Notes: generated from the letters alone by a model not told the origin. A DNA stretch of 64,000 nucleotides from Rhinopomastus cyanomelas (GCA_013400115.1 VXBP01008533.1:98644-162643), one strand, 5' to 3'; positions 46,500 to 57,949 are shown, counted from the first letter of the stretch. Numbers and translations: made by a program.

Positions 46500-47110
46500 G
46501 GCGACCCCTCAGTGCCTCTTCCCGACCGTCTCGCTGACTTTTCGAGCCCCCTGGTGCCTCTTCCCAACCCCTCAGCCCTTATTCCGGCGCCTTATTTGAG
46601 ATCTTCCCTCAACCCCTTCCCTCAGCCCTTCCGTCTTCACCTCAGCCCGTTGTTTTGGGATCTTCCCTCAGTTTCCCGCCAAGCCCATCCCTCACCCCCT
46701 CCACCCTGACCGCGGCCGGTCTGCCTCGGTGCCTTCTTTCAGCCCCTTGTCTTGGGCTTTGCCTCAGTTTCCCCCCTCTCAGGGCCTTTCTCCGTCCTTC
46801 TTCAGTTCCTCTGTCCCCTTCCCTCACCCCCTTAGTCTTCACCTCCTACCCCGAGTCCCCTCACCTCAGTCCTTCTCCCAGGACCTTGTCTAGGGCCTTC
46901 CCTCGGTCCCCCAGCCCCTTTCGTCATCCCTGCAGTCCCTGCTCTCACCCCTCACTTCACACCCTGGACTCCTCCATTCCTGTGGTCCTTGCTCCTCTGT
47001 GCCTGCCTTCAGCCCCTTGGCTCGCCCTCATCTCAGTCCTTCCCTCCATTCCTCACCCCCACCCCTATCCCCACTGTTCCCCTCCCCTGCACTGAGGTCC
47101 CCCCAAGTCC
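46500..47110. repeat. pyrimidine-rich diverged tandem repeat upstream of TASOR2
   Basis: Loosely repeated segments with CTTCCCTCAGTTTC, CCTCAGCCCC and TGTTTTGGGATCTT-like motifs about 60 bases apart. Strongly C/T-rich on the + strand. Confidence 0.55.
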
Positions 47111-47619
47111 CCTCCTGAGGTAGCTCCGGCCCTACTTTGTGGCAGCAGCTGTGTGGGAACCAGAGGACCAGGGTGGTCGGGCCATGTCCACCCTTACCTT
47201 GAACACTCCCAGTGATGGGGCATCCACATCCTCCCTGGGCACCACCCTTTATCCAAAAACCCAGGTGAACAGTAAAAAGAGGGCTCTGCCCACTGACCCA
47301 GCCCATCCAGATCTCTCTGCAGCAGCTACCTCCCCTCCTCAACCAGGTGTCCTCTGCGAATTTACTGAAGATAGATTCAGTCAGTTAGATCATCTAGTTC
47401 CAACCCCAAATGATGCAACAGACGTTGGAGCAGGGAACAGGATGATCTGGACTTGCCCAACCTCTTATGCAAGTTGTTGTGTGAACACCATGTGCTGGCA
47501 GATGGGTCAATAGCTGCATCGCACCAACATGTGCTTGGCTCGGCTGGTGGCTGCTTGTGAGGAGCCTGCTTGGCTTTTCAGATCATTTTGGTGGTGAGAT
47601 GTGGTCACACGAGTGCCAG

Positions 47620-48380
47620 GGTATCATGGAACATTAGGGATTGGAAGGGACCTCAAAAGATCATCCAGTCCAACCCACCTGCCACAGCAGGACCAATCAC
47701 ACAGGAACAGTCCAGGTGGGTTTTAAACATCTCCAGAGAATGAGACTCCACAACCCTCCCGGACAGCCCCTTCCAGGGCTCTGTCACCCTCACTGGGAAG
47801 AAGGTCCTTCTCACATTGATGTGGAACCTCCTCTTCTCCAGCTCACACCCATTACCTTTGCCCTGTAATTAGATGTCCCTGAGCAGAGCCTGGCTCCATC
47901 GTCCTCACACCTGCCCTTTCCATATAGATCAACATCCATGGGGTCACCCTCAAGCTCCTTTTGTCCCAGCTCCTTCAGCCTTTCCTCCTCAGGGAGATGC
48001 TCCCCTCCCTCCACCATCCCTGTGGCTCTGCACTGGGCTCTCTCCAGCAGCTCTGTGTCGTTGTAATAAACCAGGATGGTGTCCAGGTGGGTTTGCAATC
48101 TCTCCGGAGCAAGAGACTCCACAACATCTCTGGGCAGTCTGGGCCAGAGCTCTGCCACCATCACTGAAAGAAGTTTCTCCTCAGGTTCAGGTGGAACAGG
48201 TTCTAGTTTGTGCCCATTGCCCCTTGACCTGTCACTGGGTACCACAGAGCCTGGCCTCATCCTCCTGCTCCAACCCTTTAGGTGTTGCTCAGCATCGCTC
48301 AGATCCCTCTCGGCTCCTCTGCCCCAGGGCTCTCAGCATTTTCTCAGGTCCAGGGCCCTCCTCAGCATCTTCATAGCCTC
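47620..48380 (-). mobile_element. CR1 LINE 3' fragment, older subfamily, duplicated segments
   Basis: The block AGACTCCACAAC with a following GTCACC occurs twice (about 47750 and 48115), so two copies of the same subfamily may lie head to tail. CCCATTGCCCCTTGACCTGTC is a clear marker. Confidence 0.8.
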
Positions 48381-48399
48381 TCTCCAGAGCAATGGGGTT

Positions 48400-48470
48400 G
48401 AGCTTGTCTGGAGAACAGACCTTGTGAGGAGCAGCTGGGGGAGCTGAGGACCTTGCTCTGGACCTGTAGC
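48400..48470 (+). mobile_element. short CR1 internal piece
   Basis: GAACAGACCTTGTGAGGAGC followed by a GGGAGCTGAGG block. Confidence 0.65.
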
Positions 48471-48629
48471 AGGAGAAGAGTCCTTTAGCCGTGGAGGTCT
48501 CTGCTGGTTCCTCTGCTGCCGCCGTGTGGAAGCTCTAAAACAGAGATCTGAGGGAACCTCAGCCCGTTCCTGCCCTGAAATCTGGGGCAGAGGGCTGGGA
48601 ACTGCCAGCGGTATCCCCTTCCTACACAC

Positions 48630-49215
48630 ACCAGTGACTCCAGTAGCCCTTCCTCCATCCCAGTTACCTCAAATACCACTTCCCTACATGCACCAGTAGC
48701 CCTCCTCACACACCAGTGCTCTCAATGTCCACCTCCCAACATACATCAGAGTCCCCAGTACGTGCTTCGTACACAAACCAGTACCCCACAGAACCCCCTC
48801 CCCACATACACCAGTGCCCAATAGCCCCTCCCTTACACAAGCCAGTACCTCCACTTCCCCAAACCAGTATGCCCATTATCCTTTCCCTCATACACCAGCC
48901 TTCCCAGCACCCTCATTTCTCCTTCCCCCCTACACCAGTGCCCCCATACCCCTCCTTTCCACACATCAGTACCTCCACCACCCTTCTGCCCCAAACCAGT
49001 ACCACCAGTATAACTTCTCTACACACACCATTGTGTAACCCCACACACTGTCTCCTGCTCTTATATACCAGTAAGCCCAGTTTCCCCTCCACACCAGCAC
49101 CTTCCACCTGTACACCCCAGTAATCCCAGCACCCCTCCACAGTGCCCCAGTACCCCCAGTACAAGTTCCCCCTACCCCATACACCTGTACTTCCAGTCTC
49201 CCCAGTCTCCCCTCC
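48630..49215. repeat. C-rich minisatellite (ACACCAGTACCCCCAG-type) upstream of ASB13
   Basis: Many imperfect copies of a unit built on CACCAGT followed by CCCCCA/TAGT-like sequence, reaching to within about 250 bases of the ASB13 start codon. Unit length varies, roughly 20-45 bases. Confidence 0.75.
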
Positions 49216-49224
49216 CCAGGCACA

Positions 49225-49501
49225 CCAGTCCCCCCAGCAGGCCGCGCCGCGCGGGCACTACAACCCCCAGCAGCCCCCGCGGCCGCGGCCCAGCGCAGGG
49301 CCCGGGCCCGGGGCAGTGAGGCCGGAGGAGGCCGCAGCCAGGTGGTGCCGGTGCTGCCGGTGCTGCCGGTGCTCCCGGCGCTCCCGGCTGGTCTCGGCGG
49401 GCCTGGGTGATCCCGGGTGATCCCGGGTGATCCCGAGTGCTCACGGTGGCCCCGGGCCATGGAAAGCGCGTTGAGCAACGGCTCCCTGCGGGGAGAGATC
49501 A
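49225..49501 (+). promoter_or_regulatory. ASB13: ASB13 CpG-rich promoter and first exon
   Basis: Very CpG-rich sequence immediately before the start codon. It contains a short tandem of GGTGCTGCC-like nonamers (about 49344-49390) and three copies of a GGGTGATCCC-like decamer (about 49404-49440). No TATA box is apparent. The transcription start is inferred to lie here. Confidence 0.6.
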
Positions 49502-52500
49502 GTGCGTTAGAACCGACGCGACCGCGGGGCTGGGGGGGATTGGGGCGGGGGGAAGGAGTGTGAGGGGATGTTTTTGGAGTGAATAGAGTGATTTGGGGGC
49601 GGACAAGGCGGTTTTGGGTGAACAAGATGGTTGGGGGTGAATAGTGTGGGTTTAAGTGTGAACAGGGTGGGTTTGGGGTCAACAGGATGGAATTACTGGT
49701 GAGCAGGGTGTTTTAGGGGTGGAGAGAGTGTTTTGGCATCTACAGGGTGGTTTTGGGGTGGATGGTGTTTTTGAGGTGAGCAGATGGGTTTTGGCGAGGT
49801 CAGGGTGAATTTAGGGGTGAACAGGGTGTTTTTGGGGTGGGAAGAGTGTTTTGGGATGAACAATGTGTTTCACGGATGAAGAGGGTGATTTGGAATGGTT
49901 TGGGAATGGGTAAGATGATTTTGGTTTGAGCAGGATGGTTTAGGGGTGATGAGGATGGTTTTGGGGTTGTCAGAATGGTTTTGAGTTGTGCAGGATGGTT
50001 TTAGGGGTTATTGGGATGGTTTGGGGGTGGTTAGGATGGTTTTGGGGGGGGCAGGATGGTTTGGGGTTGTCAGGACGGCTTGGAAGTGGGCAGGATGGTT
50101 TGGGGCTGGTCAGGATCTCCCAAGGACAGAGTTAGGAAGGAGAAGATGTTTTAAGGACCATTCCCTGCTCCTGGACTTGGGGAATGGTTTTTGTTCCTCC
50201 TTGATCCAAGTTGTGACTTGAGGCAGTGGCGGAGCTGGAGGAGAGGGACTGGCTCCCTCCTTGTGGGGAGGTGGTGGGTGAGAGCCACTCAACACCCCAG
50301 AGATCCCAAACCCAGTGTCCCACCAGCTTCCTCCTCAGAGCTGGAGGTAGCAGAGCTGCTTCAAACCCCCAAGAAACGGGGTGTGTTGTGGAATCAGTTC
50401 CTTGTAGCCAACTCTTCTGGTGTCCAGCCCCTGTTCCCCATCTGCTTTCCTTCAGCACGGAGACTGGTTTGGTTTCTCTTCTCATTTATGGTTTCCTCTC
50501 CAGGCTTCTGGGCCGACCGAACACCAGTTCACGAAGCAGCCAGGCAGGGAGAAATCCTGCAGCTGCAGCAGCTGATTGAGAGCGGAGCCTGCGTCAACGC
50601 CGTCACCTACGACTCCATCACGCCGCTGCATGAGGCCAGTTTGCGAGGACAGACCCAGTGTGTGAAGCTCCTGCTGGCTGCAGGGGCCCAGGTTTGTGTT
50701 CGGATCTGATCCAGCTGGGTTCTTTCCAGTTAGCTCCAGAATCATGGAATGGGTTGGGCTGAAGGAGCCTTTCAAGGTCATTTGGTTCAACCCCTCTGCA
50801 GTGAGCAGGGATGTCCCCACCCAGAGCAGGGTGCTCAGAGCCCACCAAGGGCTGGCCAGGGATGGGTTTCTCCCACCTCTCAGGGCTCCACCCTCAGCAC
50901 CAACAGTCTCTTCCTTCTTTCCAGTCTGAATCTCCCTCTCCCAGTTTAACCATCACCCCTTGTCCTGTCCCACAGCCCCTGCTGAAAAGTCTCCCCCAGC
51001 TCTCTGATGGGCCCCTTGAAGCCCTGAAAGGCCACATTAAGCTCTCTTCAGGTTCTTCATCATCACCCATCACCCTGGGCTTTCTTGATGGTCAGCAGAG
51101 GATGTCAGGGCTCACCAGAAGGTGTTTGAACTCGATGGGGGCTTAAGCTGGACTGCCAGGAAGTATTTCTGTCTCTCCTTCTCTCTCTCCACTGACTGTT
51201 GGCAGAGCCCAAGGTGACAGAAACCAAGTTTGGATGAGTCAAGTGTCTAAACCAAACTGGGATGAATCACGGCCCCGGAAGGGGAGCAGGGGACGCGTCG
51301 CTTCCGGGGGGGATTGCTGTTAGTTCTCATGTTTCCTTAATTTTACTGTGGAAACAAAAAGCAGCTGAAAACCAGAGGCTTTGGCTCTGGCTGCTGGGGA
51401 CTCTCTGAGGGCCTTGTGACTTCTCACGTGCTGAAGCCACCCCTCACGTGTGTGCTCACTGGTCCTCCTCTGTGCAATGCCAGCCAGCTTGGCTGGAGCC
51501 CACTGGTGAAACTGGCCAGAAGCTGGGCTGTGTTACTCAGTGACAGGGCTTGTGATGGCCTTCAGCAGGACAGGGCTAGCGAAAGAGAGCGATGGAAACA
51601 GTAGCTTGTGACAGAAGTGTGCATCTTGTTTGGTCAGGAGAGATCTTTGAGCTCACTGAGTCCAACCTTTCCCCCAGCCCTCCCAGGGCCCCACTAAGCC
51701 CTGTCCCTCACCTCATATCTCCATGGGTTTACAGCTCCTCAGGGATGGGGACTCCCCACCCTGCCCTGGGCAGCCTGGACCAGGCCTGAGGAACCCTTGT
51801 GGGGTAGAAATTGGTCCTTGGGGCCAACCTCAACCTCCCCTGGGGCAACCTGAGCCTGTTTCCTCTGATCCTGTCACTTGTTCCTGAGGAGAAGAGACCA
51901 GCCCCGACCTGGCTCCAGCCTCTGGAATGTCAGGAAGCTGTCGAGAGTGAGAAAGTCTCTCCTGGACCTTCTTTTCTCCACTTCAGCCCCTGCCAGTTCC
52001 CTCAGCCTCTCCTCAGAGCACTGGTGCTCCAGCCCCTTCCCCAGCTCTGTTGCCCTTCTCTGGACCCTCTCCAACCCCTCGATGCCCTTCTGGCAGTGAG
52101 TGAGGGGCCCAAAAATGACCCCAGGATTTGAGGTGGAGCCTGCCCAATGCCCAGTACAACGGGACAATCCCTGGCCTGGTCCTGCTGACTACCCCAGTGC
52201 TGACACCAGCCAGGATGCCGTTGGCCTTCGTGGTCCACTGGGCACACGCTGGCTCATCTCCAGCCACGGCTGACCAGCCCCGCCAGGTCCTTTTCTGCTG
52301 GACACTTCCCCAACCACACATCCCCCAGCCCAGAGCCTTCCGTGCCCGCAGTTGCTGGCAGCAGCAGCCACCTCTTTCCCAGCCCCAGACTACCGGGAGG
52401 ATTGAAAGCGGTAACGACGTTGGTTGGGCGAGTTGTGCCACGCGGCAGCGGGTGGGTGGCTGAGGGCTTCGTTTCCTGCCCCCAGGTGGACGCCCGGAAC

Positions 52501-55219
52501 ATCGATGGCAGCACGCCGCTCTGCGATGCCTGCGCCTCGGGGAGCATCGAGTGCGTGAAGGTGCTGCTGTCCCACGGCGCCAAGGTCAACCCTCCCCTCT
52601 ACACGGCGTCCCCGCTCCACGAAGCCTGCATGAACGGTGGGTCTGCGGGCTCTTCGCAGTTAGTTGTAGCTGGAAAGGGGGTGCAACCCCTCGAACCATG
52701 GCCTGGTGCTGCCCGTCAGGCCGCTGCAGCAACGTTAGCCCTCTGGTCCAAGTCGAGGGGCAGTCAGTTCTGAGCTGAGGGAGCTGGGTGGGGGTTGAGT
52801 GAGAGAAAAGCAGGCTGAGGGGAGACCTTCTTGCTCTCCATGGCTCCCTGAAGTTCAGGAGACTGGAGCAAGATGGAGGTTGGTCTCACCTGAAGATGAG
52901 AGGAACCATCCTCAAGTTGCCCCAGGGGAGAGAGAGGTTGGCCCCAGGACCAGTTTCTGCCCCACAGAGGTTCCCCAGGCGTGGTGCAGGCTGCTCAGGG
53001 AAGTGCCCATCCCTGGAGGGGTTGCAAAACCATGGAGCTGTGGGTTGAGGGACAGGGCTTAGTGGGGCCCTGGCAGTGCTGGGGGAACTCAAGGAGCTTC
53101 AAGATCTCTTCCAACTTGAGTGTTTCTGCGATGCTAAACTGCTCTGATTAAACCACGAGACCATTGAAACCAGGTTGTTCTGCCCCTGTCCCATCCTGAT
53201 CACTCAGAGCTGCTGGAGAAGGCTCTCTGATGGGAAGAAGGTCTCTTGGGCAGAGCTGCCACCTGCTCTGCTCTTTGTCCTGCTCATAGCCTTGTCCAGC
53301 TGCAAGGTCTGTCCAGGGGATGAAAGAGAACTGGAAGGACCAAGATAAAGCTGCAGCTGGTGTGTGCCAGGCACTGTCTGCTGGCCCGTCCTCTCCTCAA
53401 GCCCCTTCAGGATCGGGAAGAACAAAGCTGGAGAGGTCTCAGCCACGTGCTGGATCCTTTCTCTTGACTCAGATCTTCTGTGTCCAAAGGCAGCTCAGAG
53501 TGTGTGCAGCTCCTCATCGACGTCGGTGCCAACCTGGAGGCCCACGACTGCCATTTCGGGACGCCCCTGCACGTGGCCTGCGCCAGGGAGCACCTGGACT
53601 GCGTGAAGCTGCTGCTCAAGGCAGGTAGGGCAGGTTTTGTTCTGGGCGGGCAGCGGGTGGTGGAGTCTGAGCAGTTTTCCTCTGCTTCCTGTCGGTTCAG
53701 CCATAACAGAGAATCACTGACTGGTTTGGGCTGAAGGAGCCTTTCAAGGTCGTTTAGTCCATCCCCCTGAGCAGGGCCATCCCCACCCACAGCAGGGTGC
53801 TCAGAGCCCCCCAAGGGCCAGCCTGGGATGGGGCCATGGATGGGGCTTCTCCCACCTCTCGGGGCACCCTGGGCCAGGCTCTCCCCACCCTCAGCACCAA
53901 CAGTCTCTTCCTTCTCTCCAGTCTCAATCTCCCTCTTCCAGTTTAACCATCGCCCTTGTCCTGTCACACCGCCCCAGATGAAAAGTCCCTCCCAGCTCTC
54001 TGATTGGCCCCTTGAAGCCCTGAAAGGCCCCAGTAAGGTCTCCTGGAGCTTCTCTTCTCCAGCTGAAGCCCCCCAGCTCTCCCAGCCTGTCCCCCGCTCA
54101 GAGCAGCAGTTCTGGGGCTTCCTCTGGCCCCACTCCACCAGCTCCAGGTCTCAGAGGAGCTCAGAGCTGGACCCAACCCTGCAGGAAGGTCTCAGCCGAG
54201 GGGGGCAGAGGGGCACAGTCCCCTCCCTGACCTGCTGCCCACCCTGTATGGATGACAGATGCAGAGCTGTGGGGTGAGGGACAGGGGTTAGTGGGGCCAA
54301 AACATCCCTAACTGGGAGCTGGCATCGCAGCAGCGTCTGGCAGCAAGGGGCAACATCTCATGGGCCCGAGTTCTGTTAAAGTGGTCAACAAAGACATCAC
54401 CATTAGCCCAGTGAGATGACTGGGACCAGCTCTTGGCTGCCTTTGGCCAAGTCAGCCCTTCCTGAGCCGGCTTGTTTTCCTCTGTGCCTCAGGAGCCAAC
54501 GTGAATGCCGCGAAACTCCACGAGACGGCCCTGCACCACGCGGCCAAAGTGAAGAACGTCGACCTGGTGGAGATGCTGATCGAGTTTGGGGGCAACATCT
54601 ACGCGAGGGACAACCGAGGCAAGAAGCCGTCCGACTACACCTGGAGCAGCAGCCCCACAGCCAAGTGCTTCGAGTACTATGAAAGTGAGTGAGAGCTGGT
54701 CCCCCAGCCCCGAGGGATTGGTGGCTGCCGGCTCCGTTGCGCCGCAACTTGGCCTTCTAGGTCTCTGAACGTCTTCCAGTTGAGAGGTTGAGATTCTTGG
54801 TAGCAGATAAGACCCTCCAGGCCTTGGCAGAAGCTGCCCATGGAGGGGGATGAATGGCCACCTCTGGCCTTGTTTTCCAGTCAGGTAGACATGGAGCTCA
54901 GGGCCAGGGTTTGGGGTGGGATGGGACAGCTGGGGTCAGGGTTGGACTCGATGACCTTGAAGGCCGTTTCCAACCCAGACAGCCCTGTGATCAGCATCAG
55001 GATGAGCCATGAGCGAGCTCTCCCGTGGCTCTGCAGCGCCCGCAGTCTGGGCTCTGCACCCCTAACTTCAGACCCCCTGTCCCCATTTCAGAGACACCTC
55101 TGAGCCTGTCCCAGCTCTGCAGAGTGACGGTGCGGAAAGCGGCCGGGCAGCGAGCGCTGGAGAAGATTGCCAAGCTGGACATCCCTCCACGGCTGATCCA
55201 GTACCTGTCCTACAACTGA
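49459..55219 (+). CDS. ASB13: ankyrin repeat and SOCS box protein 13
   Basis: ASB13 is a substrate-recruiting subunit of Cullin-5/Elongin B/C ubiquitin ligases. Six exons join in phase: 49459-49501, 50504-50691, 52486-52636, 53490-53624, 54493-54684 and 55092-55219. They give 278 residues, the same length as human ASB13. The start has a strong context (purine at -3, G at +4), and exon 1 supplies only 14 codons plus one base. About six ankyrin repeats span residues ~18-225, with typical TPLH cores such as TPVHEAAR, SITPLHEAS and GTPLHVACAREHLDCVKLLL. The C-terminal SOCS box (~238-278) has the Elongin-binding LSQLCRVTVRKA and a Cullin-box-like IPPRLIQYL. Intron 1 contains a G-rich minisatellite; introns 2-5 hold CR1 copies. 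The match to the family is near-complete along the whole length. Confidence 0.97.
49560..50115. repeat. ASB13: G/T-rich minisatellite (GGATGGTTTTGGGGT-type) in ASB13 intron 1
   Basis: More than fifteen imperfect units such as GCAGGATGGTTTTGGGG and GTGAACAGGGTGTTTTGG, about 20-30 bases each, start about 60 bases after the first exon. The strand is G-rich in the ASB13 transcript. Confidence 0.8.
50735..51065 (-). mobile_element. CR1 LINE 3' fragment in ASB13 intron 2
   Basis: AGAATCATGGAATGGG start and ACCATCACCCCTTGTCC. 18665-type subfamily, beginning about 45 bases after exon 2. Confidence 0.88.
51635..52330 (-). mobile_element. CR1 LINE 3' fragment, long, in ASB13 intron 2
   Basis: From AGAGATCTTTGAGCTC to the GACACCAGCCAGGATGCCG block, about 700 bases. 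Confidence 0.9.
52775..53140 (+). mobile_element. CR1 LINE 3' fragment in ASB13 intron 3
   Basis: Sense copy of the 34705-type subfamily, tail degraded to TTCCAACTTGAGTGTTTCTG. Confidence 0.87.
53705..54255 (-). mobile_element. CR1 LINE 3' fragment in ASB13 intron 4
   Basis: AGAATCACTGACTGG to CTGCTGCCCACCCTG. 18665-type subfamily. Confidence 0.9.
54812..54992 (+). mobile_element. CR1 3' fragment in ASB13 intron 5
   Basis: GGCCTTGGCAGAAGCTGCCC to TTTCCAACCCAGACAGCCC. Same subfamily as 4560. Confidence 0.88.
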
Positions 55220-55603
55220 CGGGGACGGAGGTGGCCGGGAAGGACGAGACCTTCAGCTCCCGCAGTAGGGACACATCCTCTTCTACCTCCCACCCCAAGA
55301 TACTAAGTTTAATTTCAGTGTAAATAGTGTTTATGAGGCAGCACTTCCTCTTCTCCGTGGACACCGAGGGCGTCACCACGGCTGATTCTCAAGGCTCAGC
55401 GTGGCAGTCGGGTCTCTCTGCCCACCCCACGATGCTCCCAAACACTACTGCTCCCTTGTTCCAAGCTGCTGTGGACACTCTGATGGTTGGTTGTGCAGTA
55501 AGAGGCAGAGCTGCTGCCTGAAGCAGTGATGCAGCAGATCCCTGAGGCGTCTGCCCACCCGTGAAAGGCAGTAGAAGGGCTGGGCTCTGCCTGGGCTTTT
55601 GTC

Positions 55604-55986
55604 AACCCAATAGGGTTGAAGGGCTGAGGTGGAACCTGGTAGGGTTTGGGAGCTGGGCTGGAACCCAGAAGGGCTGAAGAGCTGAAGTGGCACCCAACAG
55701 GGTTGAAAGGATAAGGTAGAACCCAATAGGGTTGAGGAGCTGAAGTGGAACCTGTAGGGCTGAAGGACTGAGGTGGAACCTGATAGGGTTTGGGAGCTGG
55801 GGTGGAACCCAGAAGGGCTGAAGAGCTGAAGTGGAACCCAACAGGGTTGAAGAGATGGAACCCAATAGGCTTGAGGAGCTGAAGTGGAACCTTTAGGGAT
55901 GAAGGACTGAGGTAGAACCCAGTAGGATTCTACCAGTGGGCTTTAGGAGCTCAGGTGGAACCTGTCGGGTTGAAGAGCCGAGGTGG
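55604..55986. repeat. 29-bp minisatellite downstream of ASB13 with a higher-order repeat
   Basis: About 13 units, most of them 29 bases, begin with AACCCAATAGGG- or AACCTG-type variants and end in GCTGAGGTGG or GCTGAAGTGG. Unit starts: 55604, 55633, 55662, 55691, 55720, 55749, 55777, 55806, 55835, 55859, 55888, 55916 and 55959. The five-unit block at 55633-55776 recurs at 55777-55915. The - strand reads as a long open frame of repeated LNPIGFHLS/ALQPFWV-like peptides, which I regard as an artefact of the repeat. Confidence 0.88.
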
Positions 55987-56224
55987 ACTTTAACGACGAC
56001 CAGAAATCCCTTTGTTTTGAAGTCCTCTTTCATTTCGTCCCCCAGAGCCCTTCCCGGTGGGTTGTGCCCCTGCTGTGCCCTGTCCCACAGAGCTGAGGGG
56101 ACAACCGTTGGGACCTGCTCTGTGGGGGAAGAGCCTCTTTCTAACACTGATGGACTTACCACTGGAAGCATCGAAGCTGTGAACCAGCCGAGCAGCTCAG
56201 GGAAGCCCTGGAGGTGCTTTGTGA

Positions 56225-56356
56225 CCAGCTGGGGCTGGAGAGAAGGAGGCTGAGGGGAGACTTCCTCACTGTCTGCAACTGCCTGAAGCTCAGGAGGGTG
56301 GAGAGAGCTGGGGGCTGGTGTCTTCTCCCAAGGAACAAGCAGCAGGACCAGGGGTG
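56225..56356 (+). mobile_element. CR1 internal piece
   Basis: CTGGGGCTGGAGAGAAGG, CTGCCTGAAGCTCAGGAGGG and TTCTCCCAAGGAACAAGC. No tail follows. Confidence 0.8.
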
Positions 56357-56794
56357 GGGTTCTCATCGCTTTACGACGCCGACTGTGCAAAGCTCCCAAC
56401 AGCAGCAGCTTTCGCTGGGGTGGGGCTGCCGGAGCCTCTTGCTGCCGTGGTACCACTTGGCAGAGCTGCTCCCTCCCAGCAGGAGCAGCACAACCTCCCC
56501 TGGGACTGGGAAACCTCTGAGCAGCTGCACGAGGAGGAAGAACCCTGTGGAAGAGCTCTGGAACCTCCTCTCCACCAACAAGTCCGGGCAGCTTATTGTG
56601 GGTGGGTGGCAAAGACACCCCGCGTCCCCTCCGGGGCCAAGAGGCTTCTTTGATCCCAGTAAAACCCTTAAATCTGCCAACACAGGGACCTCTTTCACCT
56701 CAACTTTAATCTTGGGGGGGTTTCCACTCCCAGAGGGCTCAGTTCCTCCCTGTGAGCTTCAGTCCTCCCCCTTGCAAGAAGGTTTGGGGGTCTC

Positions 56795-56850
56795 ACCTCC
56801 ATGATCTTGAAGGTCTTCTCCAACTTAGATGGTCCTGTGGTTCTGTGGTT
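56795..56850 (+). mobile_element. short CR1 3' tail
   Basis: CATGATCTTGAAGGTC, TTCTCCAACTTAGATGG and GTTCTGTGG. Confidence 0.7.
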
Positions 56851-56954
56851 GTGTCCAGGGCGGCTTTAGAGGGCTGCAGCCCCATCCTCCAGCCTGTCCT
56901 GGGGAAGGGAAACAGGAGAAGTCATGGAAGGCCTCGTCTGGGGTCAACCACCAC

Positions 56955-57102
56955 ATCTAGGGCTGCCCAGAGAGGAGCTGGAGGCCCCATCCCTGGAGCC
57001 ATCCAAGGTCAGGCTGGCTGGGGCTCTGGGCAACCTAGGCTGGGGCGTGCTGGCCCTGATGTGCCCCTTGGAGGTCCCCTCCCAGCCTGTGATTCTGTGA
57101 TC
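56955..57102 (+). mobile_element. CR1 3' fragment
   Basis: GGGCTGCCCAGAGAGGAGC, GGAGCCATCCAAGGTCAGGC and CCTGTGATTCTGTGATC. Confidence 0.82.
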
Positions 57103-57594
57103 TCTTGAAGGCTGGTGGTCACCACCGTGGCCACTCAACAGCTGCTGCAGAGCCGGCTCTGAGCTGGGGAAGACTTGGGATCCCGTCAGACATCCCAGTT
57201 GCCCAGGGCGGGTGATGCTGGGGGCGCTGGTTCTTGAGCTGACTTGGTCCTAAAAGGTAGTGGCTTAGGGGAAGACTGTGTCCAGGTGGCGTGGAAGCCA
57301 AGGAGCTGGTTGGGGTCCTGGTTTTCAGGTGGTGCTGGAGCTCTCAGTAGGTTTTGGGGAGCAGAGCTAGAGGAAAATGGATGGAGAGTGGTTTGGGATC
57401 AGCTGCTGCAGTTGAGATCCAGCAGATCCCTCCAAGTCCCATCCCAAGGGCTCCCCCATTTCCCATCCTATGTGATGCCCATGTCCCATCCTAGAGGAAC
57501 CCTCAGGTCCCCCTGGAGGTGACCCCCACCAGCTCCAGGGTCTGGTGTCAGTGATCCCTCATCTGCCACCCCATGTGGTTCCCACTCAGCTCCC

Positions 57595-57770
57595 ACTCTG
57601 GATGGTCCCCCAGAACCCACCCTGGTGACCTCTAACCCAAATCTCACACCTGATGGTCCCCAAGAACCTGACCACGGTGACCTCCAGACTCGTTCTCCCA
57701 CTGGATGATCCCCCAGAACCCATCCCAGGTGGCCTCTAACCCAGCTCCCACGCTAGATGATCCCCTCCCT
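57595..57770. repeat. ~52-bp tandem repeat
   Basis: About three and a half copies of a unit starting GATGGTCCCCCAGAACCC and running through GTGACCTCTAACCCA to CTCCCAC. Looser related sequence extends left to about 57440. Confidence 0.7.
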
Positions 57771-57949
57771 TCGGCAACCCCAAAGCAAATGGGACCCAGA
57801 CCCCCCCAACCCCAGTGGAAACCTTCCCACTAAATTGGGGGAGAAGCTGGTAAAGACCCAGTAAACTCCAGTCTGGGGCTGGTTCTGGCCATTAAAGAGA
57901 CTCCATTCAAAAAACCAGTTTGGGAGAAGCTGGTGAGAGAGTAAATGAC

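Larger units (their letters stand above)
46174..49458. other. divergent intergenic region between TASOR2 and ASB13
   Basis: Head-to-head spacer of about 3.3 kb with a CpG-rich promoter at each end. In between lie a pyrimidine-rich diverged repeat (46500-47110), a CR1 of the older subfamily (47620-48380) and a C-rich minisatellite (48630-49215). I see no coding exon in it. Confidence 0.7.

Noticed and set aside
55602..55865. Long - strand open frame of repeated LNPIGFHLS/ALQPFWV-like peptides
   Set aside because: It is created by the 29-bp minisatellite, whose units keep an open frame in places; insertions of other lengths break it and it has no family similarity.
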